A stretch of 64,000 nt of DNA from Jaminaea rosea (taxonomy: Eukaryota > Basidiomycota > Exobasidiomycetes > Microstromatales). Made by a program: the position numbers and the translations under genes. Where the stretch lies: the NCBI RefSeq assembly GCF_003144245.1, contig NW_020289987.1, positions 434,001 to 498,000 on the forward strand. Direction: 5' to 3'. How positions within the stretch are numbered: position 1 is the first letter of the stretch; each line of letters begins with the position of its first letter. The notes under the pieces were generated by a model. That model was given only the letters and a program-made list of their open reading frames with translations. It had not been told where the DNA came from and made no database searches. Below, in pieces: positions 53,664-64,000 of this stretch.

Positions 53664-55628
53664 TCAAGCAACCCACGTCAACGTGTGCAGCCCAACAGGC
53701 AACGTAACATTCGCGACCATCCCCCTGAACTTGATCGTAGCCGTCACATCATTGTACACTCCCGAGAGGAAATGGTCATGCTTCTGCAGCAGGGTAAGCG
53801 ACCACCTCCTCTTCCCATCCGACCCAATAGACGTACGGTACGCCTGCACCTTGATTCGCTCCCCGTCGGGGAAGTCGTTGGCCTCCTCCGTCGTCGAGGC
53901 ACCCACACGGACGGCCCACTGCTCCTCGCGATTACGCGGGCGGATGGCACGACTGAGGTGGGCGAGAACGGAGAAGTCAGAGGTGAGGCGGAACTTTCCG
54001 TGCGTGTCGATGGGGCCGCCAGGGGGCACGTAGGCGGGGAGGATGTGGGTGCCAAAGGGCCCTTTGCCCGAGGCTTTGGACTTGTCCGTCGTCACGCCGC
54101 TACGCCGGCTAGGAGGCTGAGTTTGGGACTGGATCTTGGCGTTGCCCGTCATAGCCTGTGGAAGCAGGGCAGGAGCAGCGCCTGGCGTTGCGTTGGACAG
54201 AGGTGACGGGTCAGTACATGTCGAGGTTCGCGCGCACGCTTCAACTTACAGTTGGAGCAGACGTTGGGTAGGTGGGGCGTAGTAAACCCATTCTCATCAA
54301 CAGTCAAAGCACAATTCCAGAGCACCACCTGCGGAGTCAAGGAGGAAAATCGATGTCAGTCCTTGCCCGCATCAGCCAACCTGCCACCCCCCGCAGCGCG
54401 CACTCACCGCCTGCGTGCCATGCTCAATCGCCTCGGTCAAGAACTGCGAAGCCGACTTGCGCAGATTACTCCACGGCTCCTCGTTATTCTGCGTAATGCG
54501 CGTACACTCGCTCATAATTGTCGTGCGACCGGGAAAGGCCTTGTTGAAGTCGTCCTGCGCAGACGGGTCCCCACCGTAGCAGTGCCACGAGACGGAGTCG
54601 AAGGCCTTGGTCGAATCGAAGACCTTCGTCGGATACTCGGCGTGGTCCCAATTATGGTCGTAGGCCGTGAGAGTTACGTCTTTCAGGCCGTAGGCGTCGA
54701 GATACTGGCGCGTGTACCCGCCAATGGTCGCCGCGTCCGTCGCGTTGATCTTGTTGCCTGGGTACTTGTCGGGCAGGTACATGGGCTCATTCTGGATGCT
54801 GAGTTGCCAGGGCGAGCTGCCCAGCTTCTGCTTGATGGCCTGCATCGACCTAGCTAAGTACTTGGCGTAGACGTCGTAGTACTTTGGCTGTAGCTGCCCG
54901 CCGATCATCTGACCTGAGCCTACGGTGCCATTGTACTTCATCCAGTCGGGAGGACTCCAGGGCGCCCACATGCGCTTGACGCGGGCGTTGATCTTCTGGA
55001 TGTCCATGTGTGTCTGCCACATCTTGGGTGCGCGGTCGATTGTAAACAGGGAGAGGCTCGTGTCGGGCGAGTCGTCAGCCGTGTCATCGTACGAGTAGAC
55101 GGACGTTGCGAAATCGCTCGCGCCGATGGGGGAGCGGACGATGTTGAGGCCTGCGCCTCCCTTTTCGATGGCCCACTCGGGCGATTGGTCGAAGAAAGTG
55201 CGCATCAGCTCGTCGTACTGGTCCCGGTTTGCCTGCTTGACGGCTTGTAGCGCAATCGAGGCAGAGTCGGTTATGCCGCAGCCAGCGCCGATCATCTGCT
55301 GCAGGGCTCGATTGTCGTGCACATCGATGCCGATGATGGCGTCGCCGTTGGTCAGGTTGATCGATTTCTCGGGAAAGTCACCCTGAACAAACGGGATCGA
55401 GACCTTTTGATACTTGACGAGATTAGGGTCAGCGCCGCCCACGGTGCTGTAATTCCATGCCGTGCTGAAGATGGTGTCCAAGACAATCTGGGTGCCCGCA
55501 GCAGCCTTCGTATCGCCGCCGGCATCGATCTTCTTGGCACGCTTGACGAGGCTAGATGCAGCTGGGTCAGCGAGCGCCGCTGCGACTAGAAGAACGGACA
55601 AGAGGCTTGTCCACTTGACGGAGAGCAT
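53664..55628 (-). CDS. Secreted glycoside hydrolase family 30 glucanase
   Basis: Exons 55628-54408, 54328-54250 and 54181-53664 give 605 residues; introns are 79 and 68 nt. A signal peptide (WTSLLSVLLVAAALADPAAS) and a KR site precede the catalytic domain. GAGCGITDSASIAL, LNIVRSPIGASDFA and WAPWSPPDWMKYNG are GH30 hallmarks. SIQNEPMY carries the acid/base Glu and TIMSECTR the nucleophile Glu. VSWHCYGG is also conserved. VVLWNCALTVDENG...CSNC in exon 2 resembles the end of the barrel in fungal endo-beta-1,6-glucanases. The last exon (about 170 residues) is the C-terminal beta domain, longer and more divergent than usual. Likely substrates are wall beta-1,6-glucan or related beta-glucosides. 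The acceptor of exon 3 (54182-54183) was chosen to keep frame. Confidence 0.9.
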
Positions 55629-56853
55629 GACTGCGAGACAAAGGGAGGAGGGTGACGGGTCAAGGAGAAAGGACGGCCGTATGGACGACGATGCTTTCTC
55701 TTAAGGGTGCGTGCGGGCAGAACAGAGAGGGTCAAGATGCCATCGTTGAGGGGCGACATTACATTGCGAGAGGGGCGCGGAGGAGAACAACAATAGGAGA
55801 AGGGCCGTCGTGAGGCGGCTTGATGGAGTGACCAGCGGCTCCTAATGGAAAGCGGAGCGGCTCTAGCGCCGGCAATGCGAGCGATGCGGCAATGCGGGTC
55901 AGCGGAGGGCGGCTCGCATCGAGATTGGGTTGCGCCTCTGGAAGAAGGATGGGCTTCCATCTTCTCTTCGTCTAGGCGAGGAGCGAGACGAGGTTCAGGG
56001 TGAGAGAGGTAACAGGGTTGCCGCTGCCTTCGAGGGGAACAATAAGACAATGCCTCGAAGCAGGCTAGCGCGCTCGCCGTCTTGGCCCTGGGGGAAATGT
56101 GGGGAAACCTGCGCTAGCCTAGGATGAGCTAATGTGCAGGAACATGCCTGTCAACAAGCAATGCATCGCAGCAGCGAAGCCGGGGCAAAGAAGACGAGGA
56201 CGAGGGCCGACGAGGGCCAGGAAAATGACGACGAGTTGACCCTTCGCTGCTGGCTCGTGACCAACCCTCGAGCCGATCATTATAGGGCAAGCGTGAGAAG
56301 AAGGACTGGAAAAGCAGAGGTTCAGCCGGCGGATGGAGCTCAATGAGAGCCTTGGCGGGCAGAAGTGGTGTCTATTCGAAAGGCAGAAAGGTACGCTGTG
56401 CTGCGGAGGTCCCTCCTTGATCTCCTCGCTCTCGCCGATGAGAAGTCCCGGCAGTGAGGACGTAGCGGGTGAATATCGAAGCCGGTCTCTGTCTATCGCT
56501 TGTGAGGCGGCGCTGGAGGTTGCGCTGGATGTATGCTTGGGCGCCAAGAAGGCCTGCTGCGGGTTTCGCGAGCTCTCAAGGAGAGAAGAAGGTGACACTG
56601 AGGTTCGATTCTCCATCGCCCTAGGCTTTGAACTTCGACTCGTGGAAGGCAAGCCGGACCGATGCCAAGGCGATTGTTTCGCATCTCTGTCTGAATGCTA
56701 TACTGGTATAGAAGGACCCATGCCTGTGTGGGACACAGCAGTCTATGTCGCGTATGCTTCGATGCTGGCTGGCTGAGGTGACGATGAGTGCGCGAGGAGG
56801 CTGATCCACTATGTCCAGGTGCTTGCTGCGCCGCCTTCTCACCGCACACCACC
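55629..56853. other. 1.2-kb intergenic region, no confident gene
   Basis: Open frames of 147 codons (56333-56776, +) and 177 codons (56119-56652, -) overlap each other and show no domain, signal peptide or splice support. The region is probably the glucanase promoter plus the 3' flank of the PAQR gene. Confidence 0.4.
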
Positions 56854-58020
56854 TCACACCCCGACGCCGTGCCAATAGGCCCACGCCCTCCTCAAACAAA
56901 CATAATGCGCAAACGCTGCCCCGACAATCGCGCAATGAAAGAGTTGGTGACTTGCCCCCACGTAATCGAACCTGCCAGGAGCAAAACGTTCCGGCCCCCT
57001 GCAGGCGTAGGTGAGTGCCCCCACCACGTACAAGCTGCCAGATAGGATCAACCAGTCAAGCCCCATGGTGAGGCGCAAAGTAGCATAGTCGTAGAGTATG
57101 TAACCATGCGCCACTGGTACGACGGCGCTGAGTCCCAAGGCGAGGAAGATGGCAGTACGTACAGGCCTGTACTCTGGTGTAGCGTAATGCGGGGTAAGCA
57201 CGGCCCAGGCCGCCACCCCTCCCAAGCTCACGATGCCCAATCCGTAGAAGAGCTGCCATTTTGGATGCTCGTGAAAGCCATAGTGTAGTGCAGGTAGGAA
57301 AGAGCCTACGATCATGACTACTATGCCTACGTAGTCGAGAGCGTTGCACCTTTTTGCTAGCTGGCGGGAGTGGCAGGAGAGGGTATGGAAGGTCGAGGAG
57401 AGGGTCAAGCAGGTGACGGCTGCGAGGAGGAAGGTGGTGAAGCCCGCTATGTCCAGCCAGTCGGAGGGGGTTGGAGTGCGATTGAGGGAGGAGGAAGAGG
57501 GGAAGAAGATGCGGGCGTGGGCCAGGGGCAGGAGGAAGGATGGGAGGGATCCGAGATGGTCGAGAAGGTGGGCGCTGAGGATGAGGAAGGACAAGAGGGC
57601 GCCCCAGAGGTGAGAATGAATATTGATGCTGCGAGCGCGGGTTGCGGGGGACAGGTAAGTCCAGCCGGGCATGATGGCATTGAAGCGCATGGGACGCTCT
57701 CACCTCTCATTGTGAGCATACAACCAAATGCTGGCCCAGCACTTGGCGATGGTATCGTGACGAAAGAGCTCTGCTCTTGCTGCTCCGTTGATCTTGTTCT
57801 TCTTTTCGCCTGCCTTCACCACCCTACGCCTCGTCCTCGTCTCCTTCTCACCCGTCCTCTGCTCATGCAACGGCACAGCAATGACCTCGTCGTCTTGGTG
57901 CCCGGCATCCCCATCCTCCTCTGCTATACCAGGGCGCCTATATCCCGTGACAATGAATGCATTGTCCTTTGCCCAGGCAGGCAGCTCTTCGTGAGAGCAG
58001 AGGTGGGTGTTGAGGCCCAT
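56854..58020 (-). CDS. AdipoR/haemolysin-III family (PAQR) membrane protein, IZH-like
   Basis: Exons 58020-57704 and 57628-56854 give 363 residues; the 75-nt intron splits AG|C. The N-terminal part has LPAWAKDNAFIVTGYRRPG, an insert, then ASIWLYAHNERSINIHSHLWGALLSF, which is rebuilt exactly across the splice. This matches the PAQR signature. Seven hydrophobic segments follow. SSTFHTLSCHS carries the first membrane His, and the conserved SHQLFH motif near the end supplies the zinc-binding pair (ASHQLFHCAIVGAAFAHY). Yeast homologues (Izh1-4) affect zinc and sterol homeostasis; others are ceramidase-like receptors. The gene is divergent from the SNIP1-like gene over 227 bp. Confidence 0.93.
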
Positions 58021-58247
58021 TGTTGCTCCTGTAGAGGGGCGAGGAGGAGGTGTTTGAGGAGAGGGGGGAAAGGGGAGAAGGTCTGATCCCCGGATGTCAA
58101 GCGACTCCACTTTCGCACACGAGGGAGTTGAATTATCTCGGACGGACAGAGACGGACAGACCAGATCGCGGGCGGAAACAAGAAACGGGAAGCTCATCTT
58201 GTCCTCGAATCCATTCATCCATCCATCCATTCGATATCCCTCGCAGC
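58021..58247. promoter_or_regulatory. Divergent promoter, PAQR / SNIP1-like gene
   Basis: 227 bp between opposite ATGs, with a short ATCC tetranucleotide run at about 58213-58230. No known site was recognised. Confidence 0.4.
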
Positions 58248-59251
58248 ATGCCTCGATCAGACTCACCTCCGCGAAGGAGGTACGAGGATGACAGGCCATC
58301 CACTTCAGCGCATCGTGGATACAGGGAAGAGGAAAGGCGCAGACCAAGAGATGACGAGGAGAGGCGTAGGCCTGCATATAGGGACGATGGGTACGACCAC
58401 CGAAGGCGAGAGGATCGCAGCCGAGATCAACACCCGCGGCGTGACGATGGCTATCGGCAACGCCCTCGCTCTCCACCAGCATCTTTTTCACGTCGTCGTT
58501 CACGCTCTCCAGACTTCTCAGTCGATCGTCGCAGAGAGCGAGAGCGCTACGATCGCTCCACGGGGGGCGGCGCTTCGCCTGAAGAGGAGGAAGAGGACGA
58601 AGAACCCTTCATCGATGAACCGGACTTCACACCATCAGGACTCCTAGCAGCCGAATCCAACCAGATCAATGGAACAGCGCTCAAGTATCATGAACCGCCA
58701 GAGGCCAAGAAGCCCAAGAGGAAGTGGAGACTCTATGTGTTCAAGGATGGGCAAGAGCTGGGTATGTACCAGCCGCGAGCGCTCGTTCCCCTCGTCGTTG
58801 CCCATGAAGGCGGAGGAAAGAGAGCTGACATGACTTGCCTTTGCATGCCTGTAGATCTCCTACACGTCTCTCGCCAATCGTGCTACCTCTTTGGCCGTGA
58901 TAGGGCAGTAGTGGACGTCCCGCTCGACCACACGAGCTGCTCGAAACAGCACGCCGTCCTCCAATATCGTCTAGTGGTGGAACGCAACGAGTTTGGAGAC
59001 GAGAAGCGAAATATCAAGTGAGTTGTGCGACACATGATTGATGAAAAAAGGAGACGAAAAGGCTGACACAAGGCTTGCCCTCCTGTTGCGCACAACGCAG
59101 ACCTTTCATCCTCGACCTGGAATCAGCAAACGGCACGACGGTCAACAAGAAGGCGGTGCCCGCTTCGAGGTACTATGAGCTCAAGAATGGGGATACGCTG
59201 CGTTTTGCGGCGAGTGAGAGGGAGTGGGTATTGCTTTGCGAGGATGTTTGA
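58248..59251 (+). CDS. FHA-domain splicing factor (SNIP1/Pml1-like, RES complex)
   Basis: Exons 58248-58761, 58855-59017 and 59101-59251 give 275 residues; introns are 93 and 83 nt. The N-terminal 130 residues are Arg/Asp/Ser-rich (RRRPRDDEERRR, SFSRRRSRSPDFS), like an RS domain. After an acidic patch come KYHEPPEAKKPKRKWRLYVFKDGQEL and the FHA domain, reassembled over three exons: LLHVSRQSCYLFGRDR, VPLDHTSCSKQHAVLQYR, FILDLESANGTTVNKK and RYYELKNGDTLRFAASEREWVLL. GRD, SCSKQH and NGT are the phosphothreonine-binding positions. This layout matches human SNIP1 and yeast Pml1. Pml1 is a RES-complex subunit that aids pre-mRNA retention and splicing in the nucleus. Confidence 0.93.
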
Positions 59252-59446
59252 GTGAAGGATGGAAGGCATCGATACCGTGATTTGATTGAGTGTGAGAGCA
59301 ATGAGGCTGGCCCAAGCGTTGCGTTGCGTCGCTCCGTCGTCCAACACCAAGCCAAAGCCGCGGCCCGCTCGCTGTCCGTGCGTGCGTCCTTCTTGACTTC
59401 CTTCACGTCACTTTATTCTATCATCCTTTTCCCCCCTTGCATAGCC

Positions 59447-62400
59447 ATGAGCAACAGTCGCAATGCTTCATCACTACTGCACGACCTCTTCTCACGCTCC
59501 GAGCTTCACCTACACGTTCCCCATTACCGCGGCGACTCGCCGACCTCGTCTTCTTCTTCCTCCTCATCACGCGACATAGCATTCTACGACGAACATCTCG
59601 AGGCGCGGCTCCGCTTGCGTTTGCCATCCTCCCCCACCCACCTCCCACCACCAACGCGAGGCCACGCGACTTACTCCATCCCACTCACGCTAGACGACGA
59701 CGAGTCCGACGATGTAGACTGGGAAGAGCGAACAGAACAGGCTCGCAGCACCCGCCTCGTCTTGCTGGCCGTGCTCTGCAATCTTGCAATCGAGGCAAGA
59801 GGAAGCTATGTATCCCCTCGTCCACCGCTTGGGAACAGAGATCTGGTGATACCGCCTACCACGGCGAGGGCAAGTGCGGGAAATGCTAGCACGAGCGTCG
59901 TCGTCGAGGATCATGCAAGGCCGAGACCAGCGATGAGTGAGCATGAGAGGGAGGGCCAATATCAGAACATTGAAGCAGGCTTGGGGGATGAGGTTGCCTT
60001 TTACTCGATAGCATGGCAGGGCAATAAAGTGCCAACACGACCGGCTGCGAGGCAACAACACCAGCAGAGCAGCAGCCAGACCGCCACCCCCGCCTCTCAG
60101 CCAGAAGGAATGGGCTGCACAGTCACGTACCACCCGCCCACAGCCTCATGGCACATCGAATGGCCGCTCCTCCTCCCCATCACCTACGCAAGACATCGAC
60201 ACCCCACGCCGTCCCTCCTCTTGACCGCTTCCCTCTCCCTTCGACTCTCTCCTACCTCCCCACTCCTCTCAGCCTTGACCGCCGACCTGAGCGGACAATC
60301 ACAGTACCTCGCCATGCTCCCCGCCGAGCTGCGGCCAGCCCTCACCTCCGGCAATGGCGAGGAGGACGAAGACGAGGAAGAGGGGGCCAGTTGGGCGGAT
60401 CATGATCTCCTCTCTCCCCTTTCATCGGGCCCCGTCTATCCAGATGAGAGCCCTTCCCAACGAGCAGCAAGAGCAGCTTCTGCCCTCGCCAAGTTGCCCT
60501 TGAGCCGCCTGCCGAGCAAGGTATTGGGCAGCAGGCTCGTCACACCAGGGAGGAGCGCGAGGGATGTGGGGGCGAAGATGCGACGGGGACGCGGGCTTGT
60601 GGGCATGGGGGACGGTGATACAGAGGGAGAGGAGGGGGACTTGACCGACCTGAGCGAGGGGAGCGAAACGAGTGCTACCACCGCCACTACATCCTCTTCG
60701 ACCACATCGTCTTCTGCACGATTATCCCTCACTCGCGCTTCGAGTGCCAGCAGCGATATATCGGATCCAGCTCTGTACGGCCGCTCCTCCGACGCAACGC
60801 AAGGCAAGCCCGCCACCTCGCGGGACAAGGACGATGATGCCGACGATATAGATCGGGGCTCTTCGGTCGTCACGCTGACACGCTCCGTCCGGCGTGGGTT
60901 GGATGTACGATCGGCCGTGGGGGTCAGGATGAGGACCACCATGGTGGACGATGTGGAGCTGCCTGTTCTCAAACATGAGCAAGTCGGCGAGGGCATGGCA
61001 GTCGGACGTGCAGCATCTTCGAGGAGTCGCTGCCTGGTCCTCTCGGTCGAAGTGGACAACCCATCCGACTCTGGGATGGTCTTTCAGGTGGACAACTGCG
61101 AGGTAGAAGTCGTCCAGCCCACCTCTAACGGGCAGGAAGCCACCGCATCAAGTCCACAGGGATGGCAAGCAGAAGCGCGCCTCGTCCGTGGCGGGGAGAC
61201 GGCCTTTGACCTCGAGCAGGGGGAACAGCGAAATCTCGTCTACTTTGTTCGATTCGTCCCCACCTCAACCCGCACGAGCAACAGAGGAGCAAGCGAAGCT
61301 CTGGCCTCGGGTGGCAGCACTATGCGAAGCATCTCTATCGTCGTACATGGGAAGCCCGTCCTCCTCCCCTCCAGGAATGGCGAGGAAGACCAGGCAGACC
61401 GCCTTCTCACGCCGGCTTTTTCGTCCGTCTGGTCCTGCACGTTGGACTTCCGTTCCCTACTGGAGGACGCAGCAAGACGTGAAGCGTTGCAACTCAATGA
61501 AGCTCAGAGCAGCTCGACTCGGTCTGCCAACACGGCCGTAAGCACAACCATGCCCGGCGCAATGAGCGGCAGTTTTCGCCATTCAGCCAGCGCCCTTCGC
61601 CAAGCGCGCGCGAGGGACGAAGAAGAACGAGTGGCAGCAGCAGCAGCAGCAGCAGCAGCCAGTACCCCTGCCACTACGCCGACAACGGCCAGGCCAGGAA
61701 TGGATCGCACGCCCTCCGGTCTGGCCAACGGTCCGCTCGCTCGCTTCACCTCCGCCGGGAGCGCGAGGAATGTTTCCACGACTACTTCAGCTTCGAGGGG
61801 CTCATCCTTGCAGGTCGCCACTTCCCCATCAACGACGGCCGCTCTACCATTCCCCTCCTCACCTTCACCTGGACCCTTACCCTCTCCATCGCCCCTCCGA
61901 CAGGTTTCCACCTCCTCATCCTCAAGCAGTACGAGTACCATCTCCCCCGCCGGGCTAGGCCTGCTCGCCCAAGCCAAAATGCGCGCAGCAAGTGCAGCGG
62001 AACGCTCTGCCTCTTTCTCTGATCAGCAGACCTCTCCGGGAGAGCATCAGCGCGTCTCATCTCTGGCGTCTAATAGAACGAGGACCAGTTCGACCTCGAG
62101 CGGTAGGAGCATGTCGATATCGACGTCCTGGGATCGAGCGCCTAGTGGCAGCTTGAGCGTCGCTGCGAGTGGAAGCGGGCCGAGGGAGCGTGTGAGGAGG
62201 AGCGTTTCGTCTGCCCTAAGCATTGCAGAGGAGGAGGGGCGACGTGCTTCCACAGAGCAGGGGGTGAGGACTGTCACTCCCTCTAGCTCGTACGATGGTG
62301 TGAAGGTGCAGGAACGGGGTGGTGCAACTAGCCGGACGGTTTTGCCTGTGCGCAAAGTGGGTCGACCGAGCACGGATCTTCCCTTGCTGATCTCGAGTAG

Positions 62401-62938
62401 GGTGGTCCTCGCCCCGAGCGCAGGTGGTGAGGAGGAGGGCAAGCAGGAAGGTGGGAGGGTAAGCTACGCGTGGGTCAGCATAGAGGTCTCCCTTCCCGGC
62501 CTGGACCAAGCGGGAGGTGAGTTGGCGGGCGAACTCAACATCAACTACGTCCCATCGGGCAAGGAGGGGCAAGATGCTGAGTACGACACGGCAGTTTCCT
62601 CACTCTCACTGGAGGGGGCTAATTTGAGCCTCGCAGCCGTGCAAAAGGTCGTTGAGCGGCACAGCTCATCTTCGGCTTCGCTAGGTAGGAAGGGCGGGAG
62701 CAGCGTTGTGACGACTGTACTTGCATTGGAGCGGAATGTGCCCCTCAATCTGTTCGCGACTGGGCATGAGGGCGGAAGACAGGGAAGCGCTGAGGTACCG
62801 CTGTTGATTGTTCGAGGCGCGAAGGGTGGGGAAGATGATGAGGGGGATGCACTGCTGCGCTTGATCGAGGCGGGATCGCTACAATTGGGATGCGCGGCGA
62901 TGGACCAGCCCGCATGGACACTCAAGCTCGGCGCTTAA
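59447..62938 (+). CDS. Large protein, possible TRAPPII subunit Trs65
   Basis: A single exon of 1,163 residues from the first ATG at 59447. A globular N-terminal part (LLHDLFSRSELHLHVPHY, SIAWQGNKV, ASWHIEWPLLLPITYARH) is followed by disordered Ser/Ala-rich segments. A beta-rich middle has RCLVLSVEVDNPSDSGMVFQV, LVRGGETAFDLEQGEQRNLV and YFVRFVP. A long low-complexity region includes a GCA-repeat Ala tract near 61637-61659. The C-terminal beta domain begins YAWVSIEVSLPG and ends AWTLKLGA. Immunoglobulin-like strands separated by long inserts fit fungal Trs65, which helps TRAPPII activate Ypt31/32 at the Golgi. The coding frame is secure; the family name is a guess from layout and phrases. Confidence 0.65.
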   Translation: MSNSRNASSLLHDLFSRSELHLHVPHYRGDSPTSSSSSSSSRDIAFYDEHLEARLRLRLPSSPTHLPPPTRGHATYSIPLTLDDDESDDVDWEERTEQARSTRLVLLAVLCNLAIEARGSYVSPRPPLGNRDLVIPPTTARASAGNASTSVVVEDHARPRPAMSEHEREGQYQNIEAGLGDEVAFYSIAWQGNKVPTRPAARQQHQQSSSQTATPASQPEGMGCTVTYHPPTASWHIEWPLLLPITYARHRHPTPSLLLTASLSLRLSPTSPLLSALTADLSGQSQYLAMLPAELRPALTSGNGEEDEDEEEGASWADHDLLSPLSSGPVYPDESPSQRAARAASALAKLPLSRLPSKVLGSRLVTPGRSARDVGAKMRRGRGLVGMGDGDTEGEEGDLTDLSEGSETSATTATTSSSTTSSSARLSLTRASSASSDISDPALYGRSSDATQGKPATSRDKDDDADDIDRGSSVVTLTRSVRRGLDVRSAVGVRMRTTMVDDVELPVLKHEQVGEGMAVGRAASSRSRCLVLSVEVDNPSDSGMVFQVDNCEVEVVQPTSNGQEATASSPQGWQAEARLVRGGETAFDLEQGEQRNLVYFVRFVPTSTRTSNRGASEALASGGSTMRSISIVVHGKPVLLPSRNGEEDQADRLLTPAFSSVWSCTLDFRSLLEDAARREALQLNEAQSSSTRSANTAVSTTMPGAMSGSFRHSASALRQARARDEEERVAAAAAAAAASTPATTPTTARPGMDRTPSGLANGPLARFTSAGSARNVSTTTSASRGSSLQVATSPSTTAALPFPSSPSPGPLPSPSPLRQVSTSSSSSSTSTISPAGLGLLAQAKMRAASAAERSASFSDQQTSPGEHQRVSSLASNRTRTSSTSSGRSMSISTSWDRAPSGSLSVAASGSGPRERVRRSVSSALSIAEEEGRRASTEQGVRTVTPSSSYDGVKVQERGGATSRTVLPVRKVGRPSTDLPLLISSRVVLAPSAGGEEEGKQEGGRVSYAWVSIEVSLPGLDQAGGELAGELNINYVPSGKEGQDAEYDTAVSSLSLEGANLSLAAVQKVVERHSSSSASLGRKGGSSVVTTVLALERNVPLNLFATGHEGGRQGSAEVPLLIVRGAKGGEDDEGDALLRLIEAGSLQLGCAAMDQPAWTLKLGA

Positions 62939-63091
62939 CCACGTAATGCAATGCCAATGCATCACCCACCCCAGCCACTCTCCTCCGCGAGTGTGCAACG
63001 AGACGAAAGAGTGTGGTATTCCATTGCAAGCCGAATCGAGAATCGAAACGTGAAAAGTGGAGTGTCCGTCGCTTAGCAAGCGTCGTGTCGA

Positions 63092-64000
63092 TCAAAATGG
63101 GCCTCGCAAGTGTGTGGCAGGCCCAAAGTAATAGTCGAGGTGGGTGAAGCATCGGCTCACCGAAGGAAGGCTGTGGTGGTCAAACGAGGAGATCAACATT
63201 CAGCCCTATTCGCCCACCACGCTAGCTTGCTCGCTCGCTCGCTTAACTCACCTCTCGGTAGCATAAGTAGTGATCTCACCCAAATCATGCGCCTCCTTCA
63301 ATGGCATGCTGACCGGCAGAATGATATCCATCTCCACCGTCAAATCGTCCCCCGTATGATAAACCTCACAACTACTGACGAACTGCACGCTCCTAAATCG
63401 CACAACTAAGTAGAGGATGCGCGCCAATTCCTGCGTAGAAGCACGAGCGCCCGAAAGCTTAGTCGTCGTCTCGACCAGGGTTCCCAGCCACTCGCTGATA
63501 ATGTAAAGCGAAAGGACTATCCCACCAATAGGGTCCAGAGCGGGCATCTTGAGCCACGAACCCAGGAAGGGGAAAGTGAGAGAGAAGATGTTGAACACAA
63601 CATCATTCTGACTATCCTGGGCAACAGCGCGTACCCCACTCGAGTGGGAGTGACGATACAGCAACCACATGACCGTCTTGATTCCAATGGTGGCCAGCAT
63701 GAACCCTACGCCCAACAAGGGTAGACTGGCAGGTTGACCATCCTTCCCTGCCTCAGGGTCGCGACCTGTCTGTACGACTGTCCAGAATCTGCCGCAGGAC
63801 TCTACGAGGACTTGACAGAAGGAGGCGATCATTAGTACCGAGAAGATGACTACGCCTAGGGGTTCGAAGTTCTTCTTGCCGCGAGGGTACTTGAAGTACG
63901 AGGCTGTGCTCTTGAATGCGACGAATTTTGAGGCGGCGAAGATGATGATGGTGGAGAGGAGATCGAGGGCCGAGTCCACTAGTGAGGCGAGGAGGGAGAC
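63092..64000 (-). CDS. Cation diffusion facilitator (CDF) transporter, C-terminal part
   Basis: Partial at the window end. Exon 64000-63252 is followed by an intron (63171-63251) and a last exon 63170-63092 ending HLDYYFGPATHLRGPF. LVDSALDLLS holds the DxxxD metal site of TM2. KYPRGKKNFEPLGVVIFSVLMIASFCQV, GIKTVMWLL, a QDSQNDVVFN segment (the TM5 DxxxD site) and DPIGGIVLSLYIISEW follow in family order. The cytoplasmic domain has SCEVYHTGDDLTVEMDIILP and, across the splice, AHDLGEITTYATESLPSV. CDF proteins export Zn2+, Mn2+ or Fe2+ by proton antiport; metal choice cannot be read here. Two histidines in the TM2/TM5 sites are replaced by Asp/Asn, as in the Mn/Fe-type branch, which is suggestive only. 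Confidence 0.93.

Noticed and set aside
56595-56620. GGTTCGATTC, B-box-like
   Set aside because: No A-box or cloverleaf could be drawn in the 70 bases upstream.
56333-56776. 147-codon plus-strand frame with ATG
   Set aside because: Overlaps an equally long minus frame. No domain, signal or splice support. Kept as intergenic.
61637-61659. GCA trinucleotide run
   Set aside because: It is an in-frame Ala tract in a low-complexity part of the large 3' gene, not an independent feature.
1-64000. Transposons, LTR elements, CRISPR arrays, rRNA, centromere or telomere repeats
   Set aside because: No terminal repeats, transposase or reverse-transcriptase motifs, direct-repeat arrays or rRNA-like stretches were seen by eye. 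The only repeats are the gene-array duplications and short microsatellites.

Overview
The window is a gene-dense stretch of a basidiomycete nuclear genome. It is GC-rich. Its introns are short (about 60-90 nt, one of 121 nt), with GTGAGT/GTAAGT donors, CTNAC-type branch sites and CAG acceptors. Most genes have 1-4 exons. The mix of few introns, highly basic Ser/Pro/Ala-rich proteins and gene families suggests Ustilaginomycotina (a smut or exobasidiomycete-type yeast-like fungus). That placement is inference. About 29 protein-coding genes are supported. I found no tRNA, rRNA, CRISPR array or transposon that I could defend.

Layout. 1-456: 3' end of an unknown gene. 0.95-5.4 kb: a Zn2Cys6 transcription factor (-). 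6.2-6.6 kb: a small probable mitoribosomal protein (-). 7.9-12.5 kb: two secreted proteins (+). 12.7-14.3 kb: a WD40 protein (+). 14.4-15.6 kb: an extended SDR reductase (-), divergent from a PB1/retropepsin-fold protein (+, 16.1-17.3 kb). 17.6-18.7 kb: a possible tubby-like protein (-). 19.1-20.3 kb: YIH1/IMPACT (-).

20.5-38.4 kb is a housekeeping block. POL1 (DNA polymerase alpha, -) and PSF1 (GINS, +) are divergent over a 444-bp shared promoter holding a perfect ACGCGT (MCB) site. They are followed by a TFIIIC subunit (-), 5-formyl-THF cyclo-ligase (+), the GPI-anchor glycosyltransferase GPI3/PIG-A (-), a STE20/FRAY-type kinase (-), a CCDC174-like protein (+) and an acid-sphingomyelinase-like phosphoesterase (-).

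38.8-48.7 kb is the most distinctive part: a head-to-tail array of six paralogous three-exon genes (+). Five of them carry an N-terminal PPxY motif, and the same five share an upstream promoter cassette (15-nt core plus TATA-like box). All end in a hydrophobic segment that resembles the central helix of tubby/LURP-one/scramblase folds. The flanks hold diverged duplicate segments, so the array looks recently and repeatedly expanded.

49.6-51.1 kb: a secreted low-complexity protein whose start codon appears to be split by an intron. 51.5-53.2 kb: the CTP-dependent diacylglycerol kinase DGK1 (-). 53.7-55.6 kb: a secreted GH30 glucanase (-). 56.9-58.0 kb: an AdipoR/haemolysin-III (PAQR) membrane protein (-), divergent from a SNIP1/Pml1-like FHA splicing factor (+, 58.2-59.3 kb). 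59.4-62.9 kb: a large protein that may be TRAPPII subunit Trs65 (+). 63.1-64.0 kb: the C-terminal part of a cation diffusion facilitator (-), cut by the window end.

Multiexon models were built by eye from splice signals, reading-frame continuity and family motifs. No alignment or database search was run.
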